The notes under the pieces: generated by a model
Told to the model about the DNA's origin: nothing
The model's input: the letters and a program-made list of their open reading frames with translations, nothing else
The model's database searches: none
Assembly (NCBI GenBank): GCA_014058105.1
Contig: JACGCM010001166.1
Location: 1,054,001 to 1,118,000 of the forward strand
DNA: 64,000 nt
Direction: 5' to 3'
Origin: Kingdonia uniflora
Lineage: Eukaryota > Streptophyta > Magnoliopsida > Ranunculales > Circaeasteraceae
In this document: positions 43,092 through 54,580 of the stretch, in pieces
Layout: each line of letters begins with the position of its first letter
Numbering within the stretch: position 1 is the stretch's first letter
Position numbers and translations under genes: made by a program

Positions 43092-44170
43092 CTAAAAATA
43101 TGCCTCCAATATCCATGAATCTTTTGAATCGGGCTTGCCCAACCAATGCACCTTGTACATATGATAAATACCTCTCTTTGGCATCTCATTGGTTCTCCTC
43201 TTTAAGACAGTGTCAATACAGTCAAACTCGTATTGCAGTGGAAGAGGAATCGGTAAAGTAATAGACAACACATAATCTCTAGCAAAAGGAGAAAGGATAC
43301 TCACATTAACAACGTGAGAACGTCGCATATGCCATGGGAGGTCAAGCTCGTAAGCGTTCTTCCCAATACGCTAGATAATACGAAAAAGACTTGTTCGCCG
43401 AAGGGATAATTTAGAACCCACAACGGAAAGACGTTCCTTCTCAATATACAACATAACCAAATCTCTCGGCTGAAAACAGACCTGTCGACGGCGTGTATCA
43501 TCCTGTACCTTATAGGAAGCATAGGTATCTGTTAATTGTGTATATACGTTCTCATGGACACGCTGTATCAAAATAGTAAATTATACAAAAGAGGACGCAA
43601 TTGAGACCGTCGGAGGTATAGGTGCCAAATCTAGAGCTGTATCCGGCGATTGCCCCTGGATAATCATAAATGGAGACAATCCCGTCGATCTGTTGACAGA
43701 AATGTTAAAAGAGAACTCTGCTTGAGTAAGGGTGAACACCCAATCCTCTGGACTATCCCCAATGGTGGCTCATAATAGGTTACCCAAGCTTCTGTTAACT
43801 ACCTTCGTTTGTCCATCAGTCTGTGGATGAAATGTTGTGGAAAACTTTAACTTTCAACGGAGATAGCCCCACAAAAACTGCCAGAAATGACTCATGAATT
43901 GGACGTCCCTATCCGATGTGATTGACCGGGAAATACCATGTAAACGAACAATCTCCCGAAAGTACAGGTAAGCAACATGAGAGGCGTCATTTGTCCGAGA
44001 ATAGGAAATGAAATGTGCCATCTTGGAAAACCTATCGACGATAACAAAAACTAAATCAAGGCCATCTGTTGTCATGGTTAACCTTGACATGAAATCCATA
44101 GAGACATCCCGCCATAGTGCCTCAGGAACGGGTAAGGGTGTGTATATGCCAGTATTTTGCTAAGTCTCCT
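43092..44170 (-). pseudogene. Integrase with chromodomain-like end, catalytic Glu lost
   Basis: The core at 43854-44099 has [19 protein letters not shown] and TSDRDVQF. Downstream the third acidic position reads DGQTKVVN, Lys for Glu. 43371-43571 is the C-terminal domain (FQPRDLVMLYIEKER). 43092-43328 ends YHMYKVHWLGKPDSKDSWIL, which fits a chromodomain core (aromatic, V.W, G.P.S..W). Frame breaks lie between. Confidence 0.8.
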
Positions 44171-44224
44171 TAGCTATCTGACAAGTATAACACCGCTAAA
44201 TGAACTGGTTAACATCGCCGCATG

Positions 44225-44872
44225 CTAGGCCAAAACTATTTGTCTTGCATAGACGACATTGTCTTGACCACCCCAAAATGTTCCACCAAGTCCCCCACTA
44301 TGTATCTCAGTTATGGCAAAATCTTGAACTAACGACGTAGGGATGCATAGAGTAGACTCACGGAAAAAATACCCATCCTGTATAGCGTATTCACCACTCA
44401 CTCCCTCAAATGCAAAGCACTCGCTAAAAATAGGACTGAAGAACTCATCCGTAACATATAGATCACATAATGTCTTAAACTCGAATACCGAAGCTTGAAG
44501 AGTGACCAGAGCCTCCTTAGGTCTACTCAAACCATCTGCGACCGTGTTCTCCTTCCCCATGACATGTTGTGTACAGAAAGTATAGTCTTGGATAAAGTTG
44601 AACCACTTCGTCTGTCTATTAGAAGTGACATGCTGCTGATTGTGCATATGGTGTAATGCATTATGATCTATGTAGAGAATAAATTCCCTGTGTACCAAAT
44701 AGTACCTCCAATGAGTTAGTGAGCAGACAACTGCTGGAAGCTCAATATCATAAGTGGAATAATACAACTGTGGACCCGAGAGCTTCTGGGTAAAATACAC
44801 AACGGGCTTCTGTCCTTGGGAAAGAACTGCCCCAATACTAGTCTTGCACGCATCTGTATGTACATGGAACAA
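44225..44872 (-). pseudogene. RNase H, tether and start of integrase zinc finger
   Basis: The 215-residue frame has HTDACKTSIGAVLSQG (Asp), DIELPAVVCSLTHWRYYL (Glu), LYIDHNALHHMHNQQ (Asp), then KENTVADGLSRPKEAL, the usual end of RNase H. It runs to IHSGGLGGTF, the lead of the HHCC finger, then breaks. Confidence 0.85.
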
Positions 44873-45103
44873 CTGTGTAAAGTCTAGTAACGTAAGAACG
44901 GGAGCTGACGTCAGCCTATCCTTGATTATCGTAAAAGCTGCAGTTACCTCTATCCTCTAAACGAATGGGACGCCTTTCATCAAATTAGTCAATGGTGCCA
45001 TGATCGTACTAGAACCTTGAATAAACCTTCTATAAAATGTAGCTAACCCGTGGAAACTCTGAATCTGTGAAGTCGCTGTAGGAATCGGCCAATCCCTGAT
45101 AGC

Positions 45104-45660
45104 TTAAACTTTACTGTCGTCAACTCGTATACAGTTAGTTGACACTACAAATCCTAAAAACTGTGCTGAGTTAACCATGAAAGAACACTTCTTCAGCTGA
45201 AGAAATTGCTTGTTGTCTCGAAGAACTCTAAGAATAGTGGTGATGTGCTCTAAGTGTCCTTCCTTTGTCTTACTGTAGATTAGAATATCTTCGAAGTATA
45301 CAACAACAAACTTGTTGATGTACTTATGTAATGCCTCTGTCATCAACCTTATAAACGTCAGTTGGGCATTAGATAGGCCGAAAGGCATGACCATCCACTC
45401 GAATAGACCATCCTTTATTTTGAATGTCGTCTTCCACCCATTGCCTGGCCTCGTACGAATCTGGTGATACCCACTGCGAAGGTCAAGTTTGGAGAATACT
45501 CGGGCTCTGTGCAAGCTGTCAATCATATCCTCTAATCATGGGATAGGGAAATGGTACTTAACTGTTATCTTGTTGATAGTTCTACTATCAATACACATCT
45601 GCCAATTGCCATCCTTCTTAGAAGTCAGAAGGGCTGGCACTGCATATGGTGACATGCTTT
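45104..45660 (-). pseudogene. Reverse transcriptase with YFED catalytic box
   Basis: The 140-residue frame has [35 protein letters not shown] and [16 protein letters not shown]. The first catalytic Asp is Glu. The upstream part (VDYRALN region, about 45540-45660) is broken by stops and a frame change. Confidence 0.85.
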
Positions 45661-45700
45661 CTCAAACTAGATCCTTGTTACATAACTCAGAGACCTGCTT

Positions 45701-46552
45701 CTATAACTCTGCGTGCTTTGCAGGTACAATCCGATAGTGAGGTAAATTCGGAAGTGGGGACCCCAGAACAAAATCAACAGCATGTTGTATATCACGTAGG
45801 GGAGGTAATCCATTATCCAAATGTTCCACACATACGTCGCTGAACTCTGAAATAATGGATTGTAAACAAGAAGAAACATGTGTAGGGGGTGAAGAATACG
45901 TACTGACAAGAGCATATACCCTACCATAAGATCGAGCATCGGTGATGAAACTGGCACGCTCCCGTCGCACAGCTGCGACAAGTGTCGGAGGAGGCATCGG
46001 CTCTAGGATGACTTTGCCATTCTCCCAAAGGAAGCTAAAGGTATTCGTTTCCTCATCATAATGGATTTTCCTATCAAACAGCCAAGGTCTCCCAAGTAGG
46101 ATATGGCAAATATCCATATCAACTACTGAGGAGTGGATGGTGTCCTCATAAGTGTCACCCATTGTGAATGTCAACACGCACTCATCTTTGGAATGCTTTC
46201 CTTATTCTAGAGAGAGCCATGTAAGATCAAACGGTTCAGTACTTGGGAAAGTCTCTGACTTTAGCTTTTCCACTAGCTCTTTGGCTATTAAATTCTCTGT
46301 AGACTTATAATCATGGATCACTTCACAAAGTCTTCCCTTTTCTATGAACCGTGTACACAATATGTTGTTACAGAGCCAAGAATTTAAGTTTTTCGGGATG
46401 AATTTCAAGTTTCGGTTAAATGAGGTGCATAGGGGTAGAGTGTGAGTGGTACTTGAGAGATAGGCAGTGTATTTTTTTGTGCCTCTGTCGGTCGGGGTAA
46501 CATTGGGGTTGACGTGTTTGGGGTTACAAAGATAGTGGGTTGGGGAATACAC
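45701..46552 (-). pseudogene. Aspartic protease remnant
   Basis: 46202-46552 reads NNILCTRFIEKGRLCEVIHD, then ENLIAKELVEKLKSE, with DYK in the place of the D(S/T)G active site. 45701-46177 continues with MGDTYEDTIHSSVVDMDICH and ILLGRPWLFDRK, the normal protease end, and then the RT lead (LPPLRDIQHAVDFV). A one-codon-scale break separates the frames. Confidence 0.7.
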
Positions 46553-47201
46553 ATTAGTAGGGTGGGTGGGTTAGAGACCGAAAGGGGAATACTCGTTGGG
46601 GGTGAGGTTGTGGGTTGGGGAAGTGATAGTGGTAAGGCCATGATGTTTGAGAAGTTTTGGGCTTCGTTTTTCAAACTCGGTGAACACACGTGCTTGGGTT
46701 TGGTTAGCTGGGTCTGGGCTGGGCACGCTTTCATTAACCTTTGGGTCAGCCCATGTCGGTCAAAAGGGATTCAGGAGAGAGTCGCCCTCCCCTCCACTTC
46801 CTTACACCCTGCGATTGTAACTACATCATCTGCCGGCATGACAATCTCTGTCAGTGTGGCGATCTCTGCCGTTGATTTCAAAATGTCTCCTCCCTTGGTC
46901 GTGTGAGATTTAACCGGGTGGTCGATTAAGTCGTATATCGGCGGTAATTTGTTCAAATTTTTACCATTGTGGAAGTAACAAGCTCACTCGGTTGGCATCA
47001 ATCCGTAACGTTTGGGACACCGAAGAACTTCTCGACGGCGTGGGGTGAATTGGGTTGACCATACCAATTTTCATCTCTGCAATTTTGTATGATTGTTTGG
47101 AGCAACTCATTTTGCGCACTCACGAGTTTTAAGATAAGCTCGTATCTCACATTCATCTCGTCAAATCGAAGGATTGAAAGGTTGTTCTGATACTACTTTA
47201 G
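46553..47201 (-). other. Leader and possible Gag remnant
   Basis: Pro/Thr-rich frames at 46405-46734 and short frames toward the LTR. Next to the primer site the minus strand reads MNVRYELILKLVSAQNELLQ, helical, perhaps a Gag start. No zinc knuckle is seen. Confidence 0.35.
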
Positions 47202-47426
47202 TGTAAACTGAAGACGCGAAAGCCAAATAATCATGAAGAACACTAGTACATTCAATTGGGGAAGAAATTAGGTTCTTGAGGAACCCTAATTTTACTTTAT
47301 TAGAACTTTCATAAACAAAAACTAACTAACTAACTGGCAAAACTAAAGAGAGCCCCTCTTTATAAAACTAAAGAGAGAGAGGGTAACTACTATGGGAAAT
47401 GGCCCATCTAGGGATGTGTTAAATCA
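47202..47426 (-). repeat. 5' LTR of the gypsy element at 42787-47426
   Basis: Direct copy of 42787-43014. It lies next to the primer-site complement GTTCTGATACTA. Confidence 0.85.
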
Positions 47427-47608
47427 AAAATAAATCTTGATTGCCATAACGTTTAAATCTTAAACTAATTTTTTACACTTGAGTCTCTTAGAGATACTCT
47501 GCGAACTGCGGGGCATTCAGATCAAAATCTTGTCTCATAATACATTTTATTAACTAGTCACTACCATAAGTTTATATCCCTCTTTCTGCAGCTAACAATA
47601 CTACCTTC
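47427..47608. other. Spacer, nothing recognised
   Basis: 182 bp of AT-rich DNA before the copia nest. ATGTC at 47609-47613 is the left target duplication of that nest. Confidence 0.4.
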
Positions 47609-47613
47609 ATGTC

Positions 47614-47723
47614 TATTAGGTATGAAGCCAGAATACTTGGAGGTGCATAGTCGTACGAACGAGCTTCATAGTCGTTCGAACGACGATCAATATTTTTGCC
47701 TAAAAATTGACCCAGGTACAATC
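47614..47723 (+). repeat. 5' LTR of the outer copia, left part
   Basis: Starts TATTAGGTATGAAGCCAGAA (3' LTR: TGTCGGGTATGAAGG), so the canonical TG became TA. It contains the palindrome GTCGTTCGAACGAC at about 47671. It ends in CAATC, the target duplication of the inner copia. Confidence 0.85.
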
Positions 47724-48083
47724 TGTTGGGCTTTATCTCTAAAAACCAAAAACTAACCTTAACAGGTTTGAACCCATGACCTTTTGGTTGGGTAGCTTAT
47801 TTTTTGTTTTTTGAACATAGTCCTACGTTGCTTAGAAAGTGAGAATATGAAGATATATATATCATCTCACATAATCTTTGGTTGTAGACATGAGTAAGTG
47901 AGAGTATGCGAGTGTGTGAGTGTGTGGTGGGATTTTATTAAAATGTACTTGTACACACCCCCTTGGGGGACCCGGGGGGCCGGGCTGACTCGGGCTCGGG
48001 TCTCGGGATTTAGGATTTAGACAATTGGCTCTTCCTGGCTCTGGGGCCCATGGGTCTCCTATTCAATTTATTGAAACTGTTAC
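47724..48083 (+). repeat. 5' LTR of the inner copia, left part
   Basis: Starts TGTTGGGCTTTATCTCTAA and matches 57036-57390 (CCCATGACCTTTTGGTTGGG, GGGGCCCATGGG). It is cut at GTTAC (48079-48083), the target duplication of the Tat-type element. Confidence 0.85.
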
Positions 48084-48663
48084 TATAGGGACTTATCCCT
48101 TGATCTCACTCATAATCGAGCCCACGCAGTTTGATTTACCTCCATCTCAGGCTCACGCAATTTTAATACTTAATACTCCATTCAAATATTCCAACCAGCC
48201 CCACGAACCACTCAAGAACGTGAGTCGAGCTAAACCCGAAAACATTATTCAGTCAAATATACCTGTCTCCCATGAACTCATCAGTTATTCAGTCAAACCG
48301 CCACTAACCACATCATTCGGAAAACGTGTTCTAGCACGATGAAGAACTGTGGAGAAGCCTATAAAAAGAAAAAGTTTCAGAAGAGACAGGGACCAAAAAA
48401 ATCATTCAAAACTTCTTATTTACGAGATCAAAAACATTTCTATGTTCTAGATATCACTTGTAATAAAGATATCCACTCAAAGCAATAAAGATACTTTTAC
48501 AAAAATCTTCCATGCGAGGTTGTGATTTTTTACATGTTGAGAGGTTTTCTATGCTAAAAATACCTGTTCTTACTTCTTACTTTCTATTAGAGTATTATTA
48601 CTGGTTCATTAGTGTGATAGCTAATTCCTAATCAAATCGAGCTTACGAAATTTAGCCATTACA
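48084..48663 (+). repeat. 5' LTR of the Tat-type element
   Basis: 580 bp from TATAGGGACTTATCCC to GCCATTACA. It matches 51446-52026 over its length. CCTATAAAAAGAAAAAG near 48358 is the likely TATA box. Confidence 0.9.
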
Positions 48664-48739
48664 TTTGGCGCCGTCAGTGGGAAAGATTGCATTTCCACGA
48701 TATCCTAAGGCAGTCTTTCATTACAAATTTAAATTTTGG

Positions 48740-49010
48740 TTTCTTCCAGATGACAAGCCGCAGGAACTCAACTCAAAATTTATGTGGATCTAGGACAACT
48801 CATGGAGTTACAGGTGAATCTCCATGAAGAGGCAGAAAAATGTGCCGAACTCGAACTTCAACTGACAAAGGATCGCGAGCTCCGAGAGAAAGAGCTTGAT
48901 GCATAATGACAAGCTCGTTTGACAGCACTCAAATGGCACGAAGATCAGATGACGATGATGCAGACTGCGCTAGAAGCTCTACAAAATACCCAGAATGCGA
49001 AGTAGCTTTT
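48740..49010 (+). pseudogene. Tat-type Gag N-terminal coiled-coil remnant
   Basis: The plus strand reads LMELQVNLHEEAEKCAELEL and QLTKDRELREKELDA, a long charged helix, then a stop and LTALKWHEDQMTMMQTALEA. At about 48995 it runs directly into RNase H-side pol sequence, so the rest of gag, protease and reverse transcriptase were deleted. Confidence 0.55.
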
Positions 49011-49440
49011 TAGGATCTCAAAATCTATTTGGGGATGTCTCCCATAATGAGCACCCCAGTAGGTAATGAGGAACTGATAATCTACCTTGTAGTGACAGAT
49101 ACTTCTCTCAGCTCGGTTCTCATTCGCCTAAAAGGGAAAATAGAGAAACAAGTCTTCTTCATCAGCGAAGCACTCACACCAGTAGAAATAAGGTACTCTA
49201 AAATTGAGAAACTTCTTCTCACCATTGTTTACACTTCGCAGAAACTCATGCACTATTTCCAAGCGTATTCCGTCAAAGTGGTGTCGAACTACCCACTTCG
49301 GGAAGTTTTGTCCAAAAAAGAGAAGTCGCGAAGAGTGCAACAGTAGTTAGTCAGTTTGGGCGAACATGATATCAAGTTCGAACAACGTCATTCCAAAAAA
49401 GGTCAGGCCGTTGCCAATTTTCTCATGGATTTTTCAGTGG
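49000..49440 (+). pseudogene. First RNase H (connection-like) of the Tat-type element
   Basis: After a stop in the AF(Q)DLK lead, the frame 49029-49346 gives MGMSPIMSTPVGNEEL, VTDTSLSSVLIRLKG, VFFISEALTPVEIRYSKIEK, AYSVKVVSNYPLREVLSK. This matches the degenerate first RNase H of Tat/Ogre elements (PVYYVSKxL, E.RY.x.EK, YFQAH). The downstream tether is ANFLMDFSVEDPE. Confidence 0.8.
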
Positions 49441-49499
49441 AAGATCCCGAGTAAGAGGAGCACAACCCGGACCTTACTGAAAGTACGCCTGAGAATCCA

Positions 49500-49990
49500 A
49501 CTCCCAAGCCACTCGACGAACGAGCTGACTGGATGACTACGTCAGGGTGGAGGCTTCTTACAGGTAGATCAGCAGGACCCGCAGGGTCAGGAATCGGGAT
49601 CGTTTTGATTACCCCTTTAAATGACAAAATTGAGAAATTAATCCGCTTAGATTTTGGGGCCTCAAATAATGTCACCGAGTATAAAGCTCTCATTCACGGA
49701 CTCGACCTCGTACTTGACCTCGATGTCCCCTAACTCTCAGTTTACGCAGATTCATTACTCATCATTCATCATTATTCTGAGCAATACAAGAAGAATGGGA
49801 AGATGATCGAATACGTAACTCTCTTTGTAAATAAGATAAGTAAGTTTGCGAAAGCAAATCTAGAATATCTTCCTCAAGGGGAAAACAGACACGCCGATTC
49901 CTTGGTATATCTAGCTGGGGTCTTGGGTACAGAAGCTCGATATCTCCAGATCAAAATCATTTTAACCCCTAGCATTGATCGCATCTTTGT
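49500..49990 (+). pseudogene. Second (archaeal-type) RNase H of the Tat-type element
   Basis: Frames 49533-49733 and 49803-50144 read GRSAGPAGSGIGIVLITPLN, LDFGASNNVTEYKALIHGLD (the Glu-bearing helix), VYADSLLIIHHYS (Asp) and LEYLPQGENRHADSLVYLAG (second Asp). A stop at about 49731 separates them. The first Asp strand (WTLxVDGSS) is replaced by WMTTSGWRLL, so the active site is incomplete. This second domain is diagnostic for the Tat lineage. Confidence 0.85.
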
Positions 49991-50149
49991 ATGCATGATC
50001 AACACTAGGGGTGATAAAGGAGGAGACGACGACTGGCAAAATCCAAAATTGTTTGAACTTATCTCCTCAGCCATACCTACACCATTTACCATTTCGACCT
50101 CATGCTGCGAAGAATTGTACCTCTATCGACCTATAATAGTTTGAATTTC

Positions 50150-51445
50150 TATTTCGTATTTCTTACAATTTCTATCCCTCACCTGTTAAACATAAATCAG
50201 TTATATCAGCATGACATTGACATCACATATTCATTTCAGTTTGAATGGCATTGCAACATTGTTCCAACCCTTATCAACAGTTATTCAACTAACACCCAAC
50301 ACAATTTAGTTCGATTCAGGATATTTTTCTGTACACAGTTTAGTAAATATCAACTTTTATTCATATCGAAGATATTACATACGATTTACAGATAACAATT
50401 TTTTACACAGGAATACATTAAAATGTTATCCATCTAGCACCAAACTCTAGGTACTTTACGGATAACAAGTACTCCCTATTTGTTGAAAGCTACAGGTCAT
50501 TCAGGCAGGGCGAGGTATTAAGTTTTCCAGTTTTCTTACTTCTGTGATTTTTTACCCTGATGCAAAGAAGACATTGGAACTAACAAAGATCTTCCCTCAC
50601 ATGGCTCGGTTGAAGCCCAGTCGAAATCCGTGCGAGAACTCTGCAAGCAGTAGACTCAGTGTTGCCACCCACAAAATAAGATGTGAGGTTTTCTAAGTGC
50701 AAAAACACGATGGAAATGCATCAGTAGGATCCCCCTACTCGTTCTCCTCCTCCACTGCCATCACCACCTCTTCTATAACCACCACCACCGAAGAGTTGGT
50801 AGAGTTGAAGAGGACCCAACCTTATAATCCATGACGACACAAAAAATTAGCATATCTGCCTCGCAGATACATCTTTCCCTGCATATAAAGCCCTAACTTT
50901 ATCTTCCACAAGGGTGCGGAGACATGCCCAACGTTCTTTGTCTGTCAAGACAAAGACATAAAATCTCCACCATTAGTAAAAATCTTCCTCAGCTTCAACC
51001 GCTTCCTCTCCCGACAAGCCTTGGTACGTCGGAGGAACTGGGGCTAGGATTGCCATTTATAGGGAACGATCACCAAAGTACTTCAATTTCAACCTCTGCG
51101 CTTCAGACACAATCCTCTCTTTAAGAGCCATACTCCGAGTTTTTACCATCTCAGAGAAAGTTACGCATGCAAGCATTGCTCCAAAGAGTTGATCAAGGTA
51201 CTCTTTATATAACCCTAACTTTATTGTGTAGGTACGTTTTCCCAAGCATCATCATTTATTACGGATCCGACTATTCAAACGCAACTGTCACATACATCCG
51301 CATCATCATTTAATACCCATCACTTCCCAATATCACGTAACTCCCACCCTGTCAAACGCCATCATTACCCTATTTTGAAATTTCAACTTTTAACATATTC
51401 TTTCTCAACCAAAGCCACTCGTGACTTTGGTTACGAGGGGGCGAT
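50150..51445 (-). other. Tat-type 3' region with a possible antisense ORF remnant
   Basis: 1.3 kb between pol and the 3' LTR. On the minus strand 51057-51245 encodes MGKRTYTIKLGLYKEYLDQL, then MVKTRSMALKERIVSEAQRL. With stops and frame changes the reading goes on toward about 50600, ending Gly/Arg-rich (GGGGYRRGGDGSGGGE). Antisense extra ORFs near the 3' LTR are known from Tat-lineage elements. I do not recognise the protein. Confidence 0.4.
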
Positions 51446-52026
51446 TGTATGGACTTATCCCTCGATCTCACTCATAATCGAGCTCACGTAGTTTGATTTA
51501 CCTCCATCTCTGGTTCATGCAATTTTAACACTTAACACTCCAGTCAAACATTCCAACCAGCCCCGCGAACTACTTAAGAATGTGGGTCAAGCTAAACCCA
51601 GAAAATGTTATTCAGTCAAAGACACTTGTCTCCTATGAACTCATTAGTTATTCAGTTAAACTGCCACTAACCGCATCATTCGGAAAACGTGTTCTAGCAC
51701 GATGAAGAGCTGTGGAAAAGCCTATAAAAAAGAAAAGTTTCAGAAGAGATAGGGACCAGAAAAATCATTCAAAACTTCTTATTTACGAGATCAAAAGCGT
51801 TTATATGTTTTAGAGATCACTTATAATAAAGATATCCACTCAAAGCAATAAATATACTTTTACAAAAATCTTCCATACGAGGTCATGGTTTTTTACCTGT
51901 TCAGAGGTTTTCCACATTAAAAATACCTGTTCTTACTTCTTATTTTCTATTATAGTATTGCTGCAGGTTCATTGGTGTGATAGCTAATTCCTAATTAAAT
52001 CGAGCTTACAAAATTTGGCTATTACA
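51446..52026 (+). repeat. 3' LTR of the Tat-type element
   Basis: 581 bp, starts TGTATGGACTTATCCC after a purine tract and ends GGCTATTACA, followed by GTTAC. Confidence 0.9.
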
Positions 52027-52543
52027 GTTACTACCCATTTTAATTCTACTGATCTATCCGTTGAGTTTTGACTCAGACGTTACGTATCCCACTAGCCATT
52101 GTGGATGATGTATCTTCTCCCGTAACAGCTCCTTTTTGGTCTATAAAAGAAAACCAACCTACAATATTTTTTTTTGCATCTCAGAACACAATTTTTCATT
52201 TCTCTATCTCTCTCGTTCAGTCTGTTCACAAATTTGCGATTCTGAGTATAATATAGAAGTGTAGAGTTACGAAAAGGTTATCTCCCTACAAGAGGAGAAC
52301 CTATTACCGTAAAATTATTATTTTATCCTGGGGGCGACCGTGCAACGTTATACTGATTGTTGGGCAATGCGTGAAAATGTCTTAAAGAAAGCGACATTTT
52401 CTGCACCTCGGTATTCCACCTTTCACAGTTTCTGTTCTTGTTCTAGTGCTGCTGCAACCACTCTCTCCGATCAGATTACAATATCTCTATTAGGCTCCTT
52501 ACGCATTATTGGAAACGTGGTAATTCAGTTTATTATTTTAACA
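52027..52543 (+). repeat. 5' LTR of the inner copia, right part
   Basis: Resumes the LTR (ATTTTAATTCTACTGATCTATCC matches 57420 onward) and ends ATTTTAACA. TATA-like TCTATAAAAGAAA near 52140. Confidence 0.85.
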
Positions 52544-52568
52544 ATTTTAAGACGTTTAGTACTCTGCA

Positions 52569-53310
52569 ATGGAGGACAATAAGTTTCAGACTTCTGCTTT
52601 CACCGGCCAAAACAAACCATTCAAGCTTGAAGGCTTGCATTTTAAATGGTAGAAGTAGAAGACCTTCTTTTACCTTACCACCAAGAAGGTTTCTTTTATT
52701 ACTTCAACCTCAAAACCAGCATTTGAGTCACCCCTTACTATTGAAAATGAACTAGCAATCAAAAAGTGGACTAAACATGATTTCCTTTGTAAAAATTACA
52801 TCCTGAATGCTTTAGCTGATAATCTATATGATTATTATGCTATAATGGAATCGGCCAAAGATGTTTGGATTGCAATTCAAAAAAAAAAATGATACCGAGG
52901 AGGCTGGGTCAAAGAAGTATGCGGTTAGCTGTTACCTTAAATTTCAGATGGTCGGTGGCAAATTTGTAATTACCTAGTCTCACGATTTACAGAAGATAAC
53001 TCATGTGATAGTATCAAAGGGTATCCAGCTCGTTGAGCAATTCCAGGTGGCTGTCCTCATAGATAAACTCCCACCTGGGTGAAATGAATTTAAGAAACCC
53101 TCAGGCACAAATCGAAGGAGTTTTCTATAAAAAGTTTGATAGTCCGACTAAGGATAGAAGAATAGGCACCGAAACGGGATATCAAGGAAGGGATTCTGAT
53201 TGTTTTAAACAATAAGGATAAGAGAAAGGTTGTTCTTAAGCCAAAATAAGAAAACCATGAAACCAAACCAGAACCGTAAACCTAACCAGTTTAAGAACAA
53301 CAAGAATCAA
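52569..53310 (+). pseudogene. Inner copia Gag remnant
   Basis: From ATG 52569: MEDNKFQTSAFTGQNKPFKL, then GLHFKW, FFYLTTKKVSFI, ESPLTIENELAIKKWTKHDF, NALADNLYDYYAIMESAKDV. This is the copia Gag fold pattern (UBN2-type). Several stops are present, and the zinc-knuckle area (about 53330-53420) reads FIYYNSNRHGHMVKFC, degenerate. Confidence 0.7.
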
Positions 53311-53479
53311 AATAGGAACCAAGGTTGACCCTCTTCTCAGGTAGTTCATAGAATTGAATCTGTTCAGTTCATTTATTATAATAGTAATAGACATGGCCAT
53401 ATGGTTAAGTTCTGCCAGAACCCCAAGTGTCCTAAACCTCCCTGGGCTCAGGCACATGTGACCGAAGAACACTTTATTG

Positions 53480-54580
53480 CTATAATATTTAAGGTTAGTC
53501 TGATAAGTAGAAGAAAAGGGTGGTGGGCTGACTCTAGCACTATCCTCCATGTCTACTATGACAAAACTTGGTTCAAGAACTATACTGAGGCTATAGACAA
53601 GAATGTGCTGCTGGGAGACTCCCACGCCACAAAGGTTCTCAGAACTTGGGACGTAGAGTTGAACATCACTTCTTGAAGGACACTTCTGCTGAAATATATC
53701 CTACACACTCCAAAAATGAGGAAGAATTTGGTTTCCTGGTTTCTTCTCAACAAGGCTGGTTTTCTACAGACTATAGGATCAGATCGGTATACGATAACTA
53801 AGAACGGTGTTTTTGTTGGCAGAGGATATGCCTGTGATAGAATGTTTAAGATGAATATTGATATAAATAAAATTGTTTTTTCTTACTCTGTTTGCACTTT
53901 AAATTTTTGGCATGCTAGACTCCATCATGTTAATAAGAAACTTATTAAAAATATGGGTAATCTGGGGTTGATCCCTAAGTTCCCCTTGGACAGTTTCAAG
54001 AAATCTAAATCTTGTAGTCTGGAAAAAATTATAAAAACTTCACACAAATCTGTCTAAAGGGAAACAAAATCTCTAGATCTTATACACTCGGATATATGTG
54101 AACTGGACGGTGTCTTAACTAGAAATAGGAAAATGTACTTTATTATTTTTATCGATGATTATTCGAACTATACTTATGTTTATCTTATAGCACATAAGAG
54201 TGAAGCTCTAGATATGTATAAAATCTTTTTAGCAGAAATTGAAAACCAATTTAAAAAGAAAATTAAACGTTTTAGTAGCGATAGAGGAACTTAATATGAT
54301 TCAACTGCTTTTAATGATTTTTACAAAACTAAAGGTATTATACATAAAACTATTGTACTTTATTCTCCTGAAATGAACTGTAAAGCTGAATGCAAAAATT
54401 GTACCCTTACTGAACTTGAACTTCCTATTATGGCTAGTTCAGGTGTAGCCTCACATTGGTGGGGAGAAATACTTTTAACTGTATCTTATGTATTAAATAG
54501 AATTCCAAACTCTAAGTCACTTATTTTGCCACTCGAGTTATGGAATAAAAGAAGACCCAATGCTTCGTATTTTTAGATGG
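53480..54580 (+). pseudogene. Inner copia protease and integrase
   Basis: The protease has GWWADSSTILHVYYDKTWF, with DSS where DSG is expected. The integrase zinc finger follows (LNFWHARLHHVNKKLIKNM). The core is LDLIHSDICELDGVL (Asp), FIDDYSNYTYVYL, SSDRGT (Asp) and SPEMNCKAECKN (Glu kept, flanks altered), then ASHWWGEILLTVSYVLNRIP. Stops near 54056 and 54294 break it. Confidence 0.85.

Larger units (their letters stand above)
42787..47426 (-). mobile_element. Short Ty3/gypsy chromovirus, decayed
   Basis: Direct LTRs of about 225 bp flank minus-strand protease, reverse transcriptase, RNase H, integrase and a chromodomain-like end. The LTR runs TGATG to TTTACA in sense. The primer site complement GTTCTGATACTA lies at 47184-47195. 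No matching target duplication was found. It is the same general type as the element at 250-4698 (for example HMHNQQ in RNase H), though their LTRs differ. Confidence 0.85.
48084..52026 (+). mobile_element. Deleted Tat-lineage Ty3/gypsy element, non-autonomous
   Basis: GTTAC at 48079-48083 and 52027-52031. LTRs of 580 and 581 bp, primer site TTTGGCGCCGTCAGTGGG at 48664, and a purine tract TACGAGGGGGCGA before the 3' LTR. Only about 2.8 kb lie between the LTRs. They hold a Gag start, the two RNase H domains typical of the Tat lineage, and a 1.4 kb 3' region. Protease, reverse transcriptase proper and integrase are missing. Confidence 0.9.
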
